64,000 nt of DNA from Geosiphon pyriformis (Eukaryota; Glomeromycota; Glomeromycetes; Archaeosporales; Geosiphonaceae), in NCBI GenBank assembly GCA_016748015.1, contig JAAOMT010000135.1, positions 295,653 through 359,652 on the forward strand. Direction: 5' to 3'. Below are positions 13,858 through 26,500 of the stretch, one piece after another. The translations under genes were made by a program, and so were the position numbers. Every line of letters begins with the position of its first letter. Within the stretch, counting starts at the first letter, position 1. A model generated the notes under the pieces. The model searched no databases, was not told the origin of the DNA, and saw only the letters and a list, made by a program, of their open reading frames with translations.

Positions 13858-15360
13858 ATTTTAAATTTATATTGGCGAGACCAAGAACGGCAACACAGAG
13901 AATAGTAAAATGGTTTTTATCAATTAAACGAGTTATTCCAAAAGGAAAAAAGCTCGAAACGAACAAATTTATCGTAGAACTAAAGAAAAGTTTGGTATTC
14001 ACAAAAACGGCCAAAAAAGACCAAACTGCAATACCACCAAAGATGAAAATAAAAATTTCTTATTCTTTTCACCAGCCTAAAACTCGGGATGTCTCAAATA
14101 AATAAGTCGTCAAAAAGGGGAAGCCAGAATTAGAATGTAAGGAAAAATCACAAACACACAGGCTAACGCTCGTACCACTCCAATTGAGCGAAACCCCAAA
14201 TTGGATCAAAGATAAGGTACGAAAAGGCGGCGGTGAAGGGGAAAGAAAGCCTGACCAGGGCTGGACTATAACTAATATAAATAGGTCTTCAAGTAAGCGG
14301 AATGGTATTGGATAGTGACACTCGTTCGCGTGGTTTGCCTCTAAACAATGTGACCTTGTGACTCTTCACAACAAGAAGCAATGATGACTTGCAGTATATT
14401 TGTTTAGGAAACTCGTTGAACCAAAGATCATTTTGATTTGCACGAGTAAAAACCATAGATAATTGTCAAATGTTCAAAATACGAGATCTGTCCGATATAA
14501 AAAAGGGAAATCAGCGACTACAATTTAAAGACAAAGAAAAAGGAAAAGGAGCAAGAAAAATTGATTTATTAGATAAGACGGTAATAATACCATTATTGTT
14601 GAGAATCGATCACACGACCTTCTTAAAAATGTCCCAAAAAGGGTCGCACCGTTTCGATCAATGAATCGTGGAATTGTGCAACGAAAATTTGCTTTTTAAT
14701 CTCTGACTCTTTAGTTGAAGAAATGTAAAGCTGAAGATGATAAAAATTAGTGTGTGCGGAAGTCGAAAATCTGTAAATTTTTCGTTTGCTTCCTCTAGCT
14801 GTTTTACGTTTTCCTTTTTTTTGGGCATATTTGAGAATTGTCAACTCGTCACCCGATGCCACTTGCACAAACACTATATTTCGAATCGACAAGATTGTGA
14901 TAGGTCACACGACAGTTAGTCCGAAAGGGATAACGGTGATGGCTGATGCCGCTTCTAAGAATTTTGCCCTAGAAAGGTAGCATATATGAAACTCGATTTT
15001 TGATGTACGAGTGACGGAACTGAAACATCTGAAATCATTGCATAGTTGTCATCGATGAGTCATTTCTATGCGTGGAGTTTCTCCTTAATTTTTGATATAT
15101 TACCCCTATTCTGTTTTTCTTTGCATGTGCTTTCTCTTTCCCGAGTTCCTACTCACATGCACATGCACCGCAATGTACAGTACAATGCATAGCATCACGC
15201 GGAATAAATGTCAAACTTTCTAAAGATGGTTTCAACAAACAATTAATTCCATAGGAACATCATTTGATCCAAATATCAAATGTTGTCACCTTTAGATTGC
15301 AGAAAATTTGGCTAAACTTTGCAGAAGTGTTTTTTAGAGTCTCGCAAAGTAAAAAAATTG
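13858..15360. other. Upstream region of the fungalysin gene, no supported gene
   Basis: Composition here is moderate, unlike the desert beyond 15360. Several 60-90 residue frames occur on both strands (for example 14623-14892 minus), but none has a recognisable domain, and they overlap one another. The fungalysin promoter should lie in the first few hundred bases. I see no RNA gene. Confidence 0.5.
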
Positions 15361-18300
15361 AACAATGAATTTTTTTTTTTTTGATTGATCTGTTTTCAAC
15401 GAAAGATTTTCAAATTTTGTAATAGAATTAATGAATAAGAATTTTAAGTAAATATGCATTTAATAAAAATATAAAAGTAAATAATAAAAAATAGTTAAAA
15501 TTTAATAATAATAATAATAATAATAATATGTTTTTTTTTGTTTTTTTAAAATGCTTTATTCAACATAATTTAACTATGTAATAAATGTAAATCATACACT
15601 TTTTACATATAATTAGTTACTTAAGCCAATTAAAATCACTTTACTTATTTTAGAACCTAACATATTATTTATTTTAATTCAATATATTAATATTAAAAAA
15701 CTTTTTTATGACTACAACCAAAAAAAACCAAAAAGATGTTATTTAAAAAGTTTTTTTAATTATAAAAACAGCTAAACAAAAAGTTTAAAACTGCTTTTTT
15801 TAAATATTTTTAAACTAAACCAGTTTTTTGTTGTTTTAAAAGCATTTTTTTTGTTTTAAGTTCAAAGTTTTTTTCTTTTAAGCTGTATATTAAAACCAAT
15901 CTTATTATTATTATTATTATTATTATTACTTTTTAGAAAGTTTTAAAACAAATTAATAATTAAATTGCTGTTTTTTTTAATATTGCTTTTTTGTAATTTT
16001 AAAGAATAGTTTTTTTTTTAATTTTTAAAATATTATTGTTGTTTTAAAATCTGTTTTTTTTTTAAAAAATAAAATATTGGTTTTTTTGTTTAATATTAAT
16101 CTTTTTATTAGTTTTGTTTTAATAATATATTAAATTTAATTATAAACAATAATATTTATTAAAATAAATACAAATTAATAAATAGTTATATTATTTAATA
16201 TAATTATTTTTAACAAATTATTATTAATTATAAAAATAATAAAAATTATATCTTAATATAAAATTTTATTTAATTATATTACTAATTAAAAAAAATTGAT
16301 TTAATAACATAAATATTAAAGTATTTTTTTTAAAAAAACATTATTAATTATTTGAATAAATGGCTTTTATAAAATTAAATTAGTTAATATTAAAATTATA
16401 ATATTTATATTTTTTATATTTTAATAAAATATAATTCAAATACTATTTAATACAATATAACTTATTAAAAATTCTAAATTAAATATAAATTACATATTTT
16501 TATATGTAATAACTATTTAAATTAGTCAAAATACAAATTATGTTAATTTAAAGAAGTTAAAAAAAAATTTAATTTATAAAATCTAATAATAAAATTATTT
16601 AAATTTTGTTTATTAAAAATAATTTGGTTTTTTAATTTTATACCTAATATTAAAATTACTTATTTATAATAATTTTACTAAATGTTTAATAATTAAATTA
16701 CTTAAAAAAAAAGTTTAGCAATATTTAAATCTATATTATCTATATTATTAAATTTTATTTTAGTTTTAAAACAAACAAAATTTTTAAACAAATTAATTAA
16801 AACAATAATAAAACTCTTAATAATATATTTTATAATAATTAAATTTTTTTTATCTTAAAATTTTTGTATATATTATTAATTAAAAAAATAATTAAAATGA
16901 TTAAATAACTAATTGGTTCAATAATAAACTTAATTAAAACAATCAAATCAAAAATTTTAAAGAGTCTAATTTAAAATTAACTATAGAATTAACAACAAAA
17001 ACAATTAAAAATATAATAATAAAAAAAACCAAAAATATAAAAGTTTTGACATAAAATTTTGTATCAATAAAAAACAAATTAAAAATTTTAGAACTGTTAA
17101 TAAACTTAAAAAAAAACTTAAAAAAAAAGATAAAAACATTTTATAATTGATAAATAATTAATTTAAATATTAATATTTGTAATAGTAATAATACTTAAAA
17201 GTTTTTTATTAGATATAACACTTATATAACATATTAATTTTTAAAATAATAAAATTTAAAATCTTCAAAAACTTAAAAATTACAATAATAAAATATTAAT
17301 AATAATAAAAATTAAGAGAATTAAAAATAAAGCAAATATAATTATTAATTTAAAAACAATACAACCAAAAAAAATTGATTAATTTAACCTTAAAAGTATT
17401 TTTTAATATAATAATCTTTTTTTAATTAAACAAAAAAATAATTTTAATGTTGTTTTTTTACTAATATAAACTAATAAACAAAAACAATAATAGTAGAAAC
17501 TTTTTTTTTAAAAAAAACAACAGAATATTATTACATATTAACAAATCTTAATTTAACAAAAAAACATTACTAAAAACATTAAAAGTATTTTTAACATTAT
17601 TATTAAAAGACATACCAAAAAAAATATCATAAATATAATAAAAAAACAAAAATTACTACAAAAAACTTTATAATTTTAATAATATATTTAAGAAATTTTA
17701 AAATACAAAATTTATACAAAACAACTTAATATTGTTTTTAAAACCCAATTTAAATCTAATAAAGCCAGATAATAGATAAAACAAAAAATTAACTAAGACT
17801 AATTTAATCTTAAAAATAAAACCAAACATTAGAATAAAAACTATCTATTTAAAGAATTTTTAATAATTAAAATTTGTTTTTTAAACATTATTAAAAACAA
17901 TACCAAAAAACAAAGGAAAAAAAATTAATTTGATTTCTATTTGATTAGCCTAGTCTTTAAGATTAAATAATCTAATAAGTTGTTTTGTTTTTAAAATTAG
18001 CAATAATCTGCTATAAAACATCATATTTGACAATATAGCCAATGAGTAATCTTAATTTATCTTAAAAGATATGTTATTATTATTGTTGTTTACATTAAGA
18101 AAAAAACTGGTTATTATTAAAAAATTTTTATTCAAAATCTTATTTAAAATTACAAAAAAGTTTAATATAATAATAGCAGATACAAGTAACTATTGCTGTT
18201 TTTTTAATTATTTGGTTTTTTTGGTTATTTGCAAAAAGGTAATAATAGTATTAGTAATAATAATAAAGAAGATCAGTTTATTAATTGGCCTATTATTAAA

Positions 18301-19220
18301 TATTTTTTGGCTCTTAGAGAGAATAAAAACAATATTGAAACTAATTTAAGTATATTTCTTAGAAAAAATCTTGACTGAAAAAGAATCACTAATCAAAAAT
18401 AAAAAAAAACTTTAGAAGCTATTAAAAACAGCCTTTTACTATTAATATTTAAGAAAAATATTGTTAAAATATTTTGCTTAGTTACTTTAACAATAAAAAG
18501 ATCTTTTTTTGTTAAAACTTTATTAATCACTATAAAAAAAATAATATTTAAAACTCTTTTACTCTTTGTTTTAATTATGATTATAAAATAAGAAAAAAAA
18601 AAGTTTTTTTTTGTAAATTTTTTTAAAAACAAAATTAAATAAAAATTATTTATTAAATACAATCTTAAAAAAACAAATTAATAAAAAATTTAATATTAAA
18701 CCATGTTTTTTTAAATTAAACTTTAATGAATTTTTTATAAATAAAAATATTTTAAAATATTAATATATCTTTTAATATAAATAAATATGTTATTAATATT
18801 TAAAAAAGCAGTTTTAATTATTAATAGAAATATTATTAATTATAAAAATTTGTTTATAATTTTAAAATATATTAAATTATAACATAATTATTTTTAATTT
18901 AAATTATATTATTAATAAAAATATTATTTATTAAGTAAAAAGTTAAACCAAACTTGGTTTTTGATCTTATTAAAACATATTATAACAAAACCAGACAAAA
19001 TAAATATTTTATTATATAATATAAATAAGAGACTAATATAATTAAAGATTAATTAATTTAACTAATAATATTTTGATTATTATAGTTATAATATATAATT
19101 TATACATAAATTTATATTAATTACAGTTTAAATAAAAAATTTACTTATAAATTTACCAAAAAAAAACAAAAAACAAAAAACAAATGAATTTTAATCCTAA
19201 CTAATGATAAATCTTTTTAT
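15361..19220. other. AT desert with decayed transposon
   Basis: This is an extremely AT-rich stretch. A fragment at about 15700-15880 resembles 37655-37860 and 37996-38300. Relic copy B fills about 16470-18600. An ATT run lies at 15903-15928. Nothing else is supportable. Confidence 0.6.
16470..18600 (-). mobile_element. LINE-like relic, copy B
   Basis: It is collinear with copy A (5940-7740) and with the reverse complement of copy C (37990-40200). At 18410-18590 the plus strand spells a peptide (EAIKNSLLLLIFKK then IFCLVTLTIKRSFFVK) nearly matching the minus-strand peptide at 37978-38238 of copy C. The left end at 16470-16530 resembles the reversed tail seen at 40110-40180, which gives the orientation. 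No intact gene remains. Confidence 0.55.
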
Positions 19221-19433
19221 ATGAAATACCATTTAATAAGTAGCAAAAAAAATATTAGCATTAAAGTTATTTTTAGAATTGCCTGGTTTAGATTAAATTT
19301 AATTATTAATGCAAACACTGGTGTTGACAAATTCGATTATTTAACAAAGTGGTATAAATATTTAATTAAAATCCGAATTATTTGCTCTAGTTTAAACCCA
19401 AACAAACAAAAATTTATATATAGACCAGAATGA
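19221..19433 (+). CDS. Unassigned 70-aa ORF
   Basis: This open frame lies at the edge of the desert, where composition starts to recover. The product is basic and Ile/Lys/Asn-rich with a WFRLN...WYKYLIKIR stretch. No domain, signal or splice partner is evident. It may be a transposon or gene fragment. Confidence 0.2.
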   Translation: MKYHLISSKKNISIKVIFRIAWFRLNLIINANTGVDKFDYLTKWYKYLIKIRIICSSLNPNKQKFIYRPE

Positions 19434-19661
19434 AAATTGGGTGAAAAAATGCTATTGTTTCGCAATATAAATAAAACATGAGGTGATTATTGTGAATATT
19501 AGATACATGAATATTTTTGTTTAGATCGGATGCAAAAAAAATAGGGCAAGAACATTTCTTTGCTAATAATAGCATGAATTTCCTTTATTCAGTATGCTTC
19601 AAATAACCACACCTATCTCTAATCCCTATCGCCACTGAAAGTGAACTTGGTTTCATTTTTC

Positions 19662-22052
19662 TCATTCTTCCCGTTTAAAAATCTCTATCGCTTGCTCCAA
19701 AATCTCCACTCCACGTGCCGCCTCATCCTTCGTCAAGATTAATGGAGGTACGATCCGAACCGTTTGATTTGACGCCGTAATAATCAATAGCCCACGTTCT
19801 CGCGCCAGTTTGACCAATGACGTAGGATCGCGTGTGAATTGAACGCCCAGGATCAAGCCGCGCCCTCGAATTTCTGTGATGAGGGTTGGATGTTTATGAG
19901 CGAGAGATTGAAGAGAAGCTCGGAGGTAAGATCCTACGACTTGGACGTGTTCAAGGAAATTGGGGCTGTTGATCCTCGAAATAACGGATATAGCGGCTCG
20001 ACATGCGAGTGGGTTACCGCCAAAAGTTGTGCCATGATCACCTGATGTATTATGGTCTTAACAAGAGAACTTAAATGTTACCAAGAAACCATTTGAAAAA
20101 TCGATATTTACCTATTGAAATTAAATCGGCAACTTCATCAGTAATTATTATTGCACCGATTGGGATTCCATTCGCCATCGGTTTTGCTGTAGTCAAAATA
20201 TCAGGATGACATGACTTTGGGAAATGTTGATGTGCCCATAATTTTCCAGTTCTTCCGAGACCACACTAAAAAAGGATCAGAAATACTTTTATAGAATGAT
20301 AAATTATTCTATAAAAACGAATTTACAGATTGATTGGCAATCAATCAATCAAAACACCATCATCTATTCATCACCTCTTTACCTGAATCTCATCAAAAAT
20401 CAATAAAGCTCCGACTTCCTGACATCGAATTTTCAAAGCTTCTAAAAATTCGATATTAGCCTCATTGATTCCACCTTCACCTTGAATCGGTTCTATAATT
20501 ACGCCGCATGTCTTCTCCGTAACAAACTCTTGAATTTTTCCAACGTCATTAAAAGGGACATTAATGAATCCTGGAACTAGTGGAGTAAAAGGCTTTTGAT
20601 ATTTGGGTGCTGGGGTAGCAGATAAAGCACCCAATGATCGGCCATGAAATGCGTTTGAAAATGAAACAATCTCATATTTCACATCTTCTCCATTTCCTTC
20701 TTTTCCAATAACTTTTCCCCATTTCTTGGCGAATTTTAACGCCCCTTCATTTGCTTCGGTACCAGAATTGGTAAAGAAAACTTTTGCTGCTGGGAATCCA
20801 CCATTTCCACGCGTAGCCTCAACCAATAATTCAGCTAATTCACCGGAATATTCGTTGTAATAAAGATTCGATAAATGAATGAGACGTTGTGATTGATCGT
20901 ATAGAATTTTGGCAAGTTCTGGATCAGCGTGGCCTAATGCATTGACAGCAATTCCCGCCGTGAAATCGAGATAAGGGCGATTTGCGAGGTCATAAAGGTG
21001 ACACCCTTTACCATGGGTAAATATTAGCGATGGGCGAAGATAGGTGTTAACAGAGTATTTCGTGTGTTTTTCGAGAATTGCGGAGGTTGATGGGTGGGTA
21101 TCGATGTCCAAATGTGTCGGCTATCATGAGGGGGAGAGAAAAATGAAATTAAATAAAGGAGAAATCGAAAATTTAAATTTTGCTTAAACTCCCCAAATTA
21201 AAAAACTTGATCATTATATTTCATATCAAAACGAAATCTTGATCCTTTCTCCAGTATTATAAAACCCAATTCCCAATCAAGATCAGTACGCTAAATGGCT
21301 TTTTAGGTCACTTGTCAAGACTCATCATATATACAACTCTGGATGTTTACCTCAGACGATGGTATGGGTATTGTTGATGTGGGAATTTTTGCTTCAGAAT
21401 CGTTGCTTTTTTTCCGGTCCTCTGCTGCCAACTACTCATTCGTCAAAAAATGAGTTTCCAAAAGTGTTAATAATGCGGCGGGGGGGGGGGGGGTTTTTTT
21501 TTGATTTTCGTATCATTGAAATCATGAATCCTTGAGAAGTTTTACAAAAAAAGGGACCCTATACTTTGATCTTTATCTTTATAGGTTTTGAAAACAAAAC
21601 GTTGGAGGTTTTGGTACTTGATCATAATAAATCATAAAATCTTCAAGATATTACACGTAACAATAAAAAAAATTTTCTACTAAAAATGAAAAAAGATATA
21701 CCTTGATTTGCGAAGGAATATCATCTATATTTTCACTTCCCCCTCTTCCACCGGCACCATTAATTGTAGTGTTCATTTTAGCCGCAGTATTTGTGGGATT
21801 CAATCTATCGTTTGTAACGGCAGGAAATGTTGAGCCCCATCGTCGTAACTTTTTAACATCACACCAAAAATTAAGTACACGGGAGGGATATTTTGGAAAA
21901 TCAAAATAAACCAAAAACAGAAATACCCCTAATCCAATTGGGGAAATATATAATACACCAGCAAGACTCGATTTAGCATGATGATAATGATGATAATGAT
22001 GATGGTGATGGTGGGAAAGATTTAACGTTCGTACTCTTATCGATCGTAACAT
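19662..22052 (-). CDS. ARG8: Acetylornithine aminotransferase, mitochondrial
   Basis: This PLP-dependent class III aminotransferase exchanges the amino group between glutamate and N-acetylglutamate semialdehyde in arginine synthesis in the mitochondrial matrix. Exons 22052-21702, 21431-21351, 21120-20383, 20265-20112 and 20041-19662 join in frame to 567 codons plus stop. The core shows LDFTAGIAVNALGH, FFTNSGTEANEGALK, FHGRSLGALSATP, IIEPIQGEGG, LLIFDEIQ and the PLP lysine in TTAKPMANG (Lys418). The roughly 140-residue N-terminal extension starts with a basic presequence and a His-rich run. A likely further intron (21956-21849, 108 nt, divisible by three) would remove a hydrophobic segment unsuited to a matrix protein and leave 531 residues. 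Arginine carries nitrogen in mycorrhizal hyphae, as is known for these fungi. Confidence 0.93.
21480..21502 (+). repeat. G14-T9 homopolymer junction
   Basis: Fourteen G followed by nine T lie inside the intron between the first and second ARG8 exons. On the transcribed strand this is A9 then C14. It is striking in so AT-rich a genome; length may be unstable or a sequencing uncertainty. Confidence 0.9.
21849..21956 (-). other. Probable 3n intron in the ARG8 first exon
   Basis: On the minus strand the segment begins GTATTA and ends AAAAAG, is 108 nt long and has no in-frame stop. Translated, it gives a membrane-like helix. Removing it joins the presequence to LRRWGSTFPAV, itself presequence-like. 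Retention would add 36 residues with a hydrophobic segment. Confidence 0.5.
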
Positions 22053-23313
22053 TTTTTTTTAAAAGTTTTAATAAAATCTTCCTCGTTTTTGTTTTCACCT
22101 ATAATTTTGATGAAATTTGATCTTTCATTAGGAAATTAGAAGCAAAATGAATTAATTTTGAAACGTTAAGCCTTTGTGTCGAAGAAAAATTTTATCAATT
22201 ATTTATATATATTATCAAGTGAACTAAATAAAATAATGATTTTTAAGGCTTTTTTTCACTTCCTTCCAGTACTGGTCTTCAATGCTGATAACTAATCTTG
22301 TGATTCCCTTTTTTTGGTACCTATGATGAGATTGATGAGATCAATCTTGAATTACAATTTTCTCTTTTTTAAATTTGAATTACCAATCCTGCTTTCAATA
22401 TCAAAAATCAAAAAGTGATCTTTTTCCTTTTTGAAGATATATTCGCTTTGGGATCTTTTGTTGTGAAAAATTATCCGGATCTACATAATAGAAAACAAAC
22501 ATTTCAAAATAATATATTTATTTAATCGAGGATAACTAGAAATGTGAAACTAAACTTGATGTAAATTTGTTAAAAAACTATTATGATGTAGTTCGAGTTA
22601 ACAATGTACAGGTTGGAGGTAAAAATCAAAAATTGGAAGGGAATGAATGTCTGCATTGTCCCAAATAAACTACTAGTGATTTGCGTAATAGTCCTTAATA
22701 GACTACATTTATTAATTGTTAAAAAGTTGCTGAGGCATTTGTTAAATCAAATGGTATAATATTGAATTTATAATGAAAAAAAATTCCGGTTAGGTCAAAG
22801 ACTATTTTTAACAATTAAAAAAAATTTTGCCTTGGAAAATCATGGACATGAATGTTTACTCTTTTTTTTGTTCATATATTCTTTAATATAATGTTTTTGT
22901 TCAAAGGCAAATTATTTTAATGAGAAAAAAAAAATTTTAACAAACTTTTACAGAAAGTTAGACCCAAAGCTAAAATTAAAGTAAATATTAAATATTTATT
23001 AATACTCCGATAAGCTAAAATCATTAAAAAACCAAAATATAACTTTGAAGAAATAAATAAATTACATATTCGACGTTTTTTACTAAAAGAAAAACTTCCC
23101 AATAATTAAGTAATTATAACTTATTGTTAACCAATAAAAATTAAATAATCAAGAAAAACAATAAAATTTGAATCTTATAGATAATAGCAAATATTACATA
23201 AATTTTAATAATTATTTTTTGGCTTTTAAGTAATATATAAATATGAAAAAAATAGTATTTTATGGTTTAAAAATATTTTTAACATAAAAATATTGAAAAT
23301 AAAAAATAATTAA

Positions 23314-23349
<36 letters not shown>

Positions 23350-23526
23350 TAAAATAATAATATAAATATAAATTTTATAAAAATTTTTAACATAATTTTT
23401 TACAATAATAATAGTACTGATAAATTTTTTTTACAACAAAAACAAAAACAAACACTATCACCATGCCATTATCTGTGATGACGATCCTCTGTCAATTTCA
23501 TCTATCTCTCGCACCTCAAAAATTCA
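22053..23526. other. Divergent promoter region between ARG8 and the MAPKKK gene
   Basis: About 1.5 kb separate the divergent starts. 22060-22700 is of moderate composition and probably holds the ARG8 promoter. 22860-23450 is very AT-rich, with an (AAT)n run at about 23312-23350 and a 61-residue hydrophobic frame at 22917-23102 that I take for chance or a transposon remnant. Confidence 0.5.
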
Positions 23527-26500
23527 ATGAAACAATCGGTGCGTTTCACCACTCCTTACGATTGCGACGAAGAGGATGCTCTTGACGGGCATTCAAAGGC
23601 CTCGAGTTATAAGACTTCTCTGCATACTATCGGTAATCGTCATGACCTTGGAAAACCTCATTTTCCTCACAAAACCTTCACCCTTCATGGGTTTGGTGAC
23701 GTGCAAAAGCAGGAGCTTATATCAATTATAAATCAAAATGGTGATTTGATAACGGAAAATGTCACCGAAAATGTAAGCAAACTTTTTTTTGGTTTGTAAG
23801 CCCCTCTCTTTCTTTATGTTTTTTTTAAAATAGTTCGTTGAATTTATTCGAGATTTACTCAAATCTCTCTTATCAATCTTCAGACTGATTATTTTGTAAC
23901 AAATCAATCTCAATTGGAGTCAAATTCACAGGAATATCAAGATTTGGTTGGCTACGATAACAAAAATGATGTGAAAATAGTTTCTGCTGATTTTGTATAT
24001 AATTATAAAGCACACGAAGATTACAGGTAAAAAAAGACAGGATCTTGTCATTTATATTACACTGTCTACAGTCACAAATAAAATTTTACCCAAAAATGTA
24101 ATTTTATTAGGTCTAACGTTTCGCGTAACAGTAGAAGTTATGATGTTAATCGAATACCGTGGTCTCATGAAGGAAAACGGTTGATTAATAGTTCCGGACG
24201 CCATTTAAGTAAGAGTTGGTCCAGTTCAACAAAAACGCATAACTCTTACCTTCTTCGCACTGGGGCAAGAAATTATGATGATGTAGAATATTTTGGGCGT
24301 CGAATTGAAAGTCTTTTCTCTAATTCGGATGATGTATCGGTTTCGGGATCTGATGACTCAGAAGATAGAATAGTTCCTACTTTTACCGAGGGGGATTTTA
24401 ATCAATATGCGGAAGTTGAAAATAATGAGGATGGTGAATTATTTGATACCATTTTGTATGGCGTTGCACCATTAACGGGGGATGCTCAAAAAGAGAGAAT
24501 AGAATGGCAGAGTATGTTGGCTTCTGTGCTCACTGGCGAAGTCATCAAATCGGAAAAACGGAGGCTTTCAGGATCTAATTCAAGGCAACACGCGGCAAAT
24601 CTAAGTTATCAGATATGGCTTGGTGTTCGGGCCGTAACTCGATGTCGTGTGCCGGCCGATGAAAAATTTATTGTAGAAGAAAAGAGACGACAAATCGATA
24701 AGGTTCTCCAAGACGTGATTCACTTTGTTGTGAAACCTGGTGACGTTCCGGCTTTGCAACAAATAGAACAAATTCTCAAATTGGTTGAGCGATGCGAGAG
24801 TCTTTACCCTTCGCGCAAAGCGATGATGGGGGAGAAGCCTCTATATAAAACAAAAGAATTTCAGTACAATCTGGATGCGCTTAACTCGTGGCTCACAATA
24901 ACTCTTAGCTTGCAAACCCAATTAAAAATTTTGCAGAACTGGACTGGGAATATGTCTCTTGAAATCACTCGACCAAAGAATGCCCCAGCTAACGCTGAGA
25001 ATTCATCTTTCATTGAGCGAATTCTCAAAGAAAATGGTTTAAAGCGTACCTTTGAAAAGCGAACGCTTTCTACTTTGAATAAACTTTTAGCCAAGGCAAA
25101 AAGAGTCATGATTGAGAATGCCGATGCTTTTTCAAAGATGAATCTTCCTCCATATGATGATCAACTACGAAAACTGCTTAATTTTCCTACTAAACTAATG
25201 GAAGAATGTATGAAACTATTACTGGAATATCCAACAGTATCAGAACCGACAATGCTAATGGTTGATCAACAAATGGAAGATTTCCGGGTTTCCTTGAAAC
25301 TTGCCTGTCAAATTAAGCATCAATATCTTGTATTAATCAAACCAGCTCCAGGATGGGAAATTCCACCTTGTATTGACGAAAATTATAATACCGTGTTGTT
25401 GGATATACTCAAATCTTATTTCAAATTATTGCAATGGAAGCTAAAAGATGGTGCCAAAACTATGTTCTTTAAAGAAGCCGAGATTCTAGAATCTGAGTGG
25501 TCTTTTCTTAGTGAAATATGTCTTAACATTCAAGGCGGTGACATTGAAACAGCTGAACAATTATGGTAAGTCACAAAATTGGATTATATATAATAATAAT
25601 AATAATAATAATATCAATATTAGCTATTTAAATTGGTACCCAATACTGCAGGAATAGTACTGGCTAATCAATTTTGATCAGATGTTAAAAATCAAATATT
25701 TAAAGTGGGCAAGGAATAATGCTCACTTAGTGTGTATATTTATTAGTTCTTTAACCAAAACACTGCTTCAGAGCGTCATGAAATACTTTGAATCTCAACT
25801 TCCTCTGCAACCTGATTTGGATGCAAATGGAATAATGAAATGGTACAACAAATTATTAGAAACAGTACGCATAAGGGCTCGGAAATTGTTGCGATTTACA
25901 AAGTATGAATTGCTCTGAATCTGATTATTTACTCAAGAAATCTTTACTGAAAATTCTTGTACTTTTTTTGATGACTTTAAACTTCCAAAGATTCCTCTTT
26001 GGTAAGCTCGAGAATTCTGCTGAATATATAGTTGATGATGGCAATTATCCAGCTTTCATCGAAGCCCTGGAACATTCCAATCACATACTAGTATACCCGG
26101 ATACCTTTGAAGAAGACGGGGTCTGTATAATTGTCGAATCGTCCTTGCAAAATCAACCAGATATAATTCGTCGAACGCTTCAAGCTGTTTTCCCCTTATA
26201 CGACACACCACAAGATAATAACGAGGAGGAATTGCAAGATTTAAAATATATCATAATTTTATCGCCAAGAGTATCATTTGAATGGAATGGTCCTTACATG
26301 AATATTTCCATGGAGGGAGTCGGTGTTGAGTTAAAGGGGCATCGCACTAGATTAGTTGCAGATGCAGCTTATCTTCGTTTGAAAGAGTGTAAACAAAAAT
26401 TCAGGACGGCAGTTGAAGGTTGTGGAATTCAAAGTGTATCGGAATCTCGGGCAAATGTGCACAGTGTCAACCAACAAATGCAAAAGATTAAGAAAACCGT

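Noticed and set aside
13848-14980. Several 60-89 residue frames on both strands upstream of the fungalysin gene
   Set aside because: They overlap one another, have no domain or splice support, and lie where the promoter is expected.
14880-14980. Possible structured RNA (TGATGG...CTGATG strings)
   Set aside because: No tRNA A/B boxes and no C/D-box pair with a terminal stem could be made out.
25566-25746. Alternative acceptors for the MAPKKK intron at 25652, 25681 and 25712
   Set aside because: The first two bring in-frame stops; the third stays open but fits the family less well than the acceptor at 25746.
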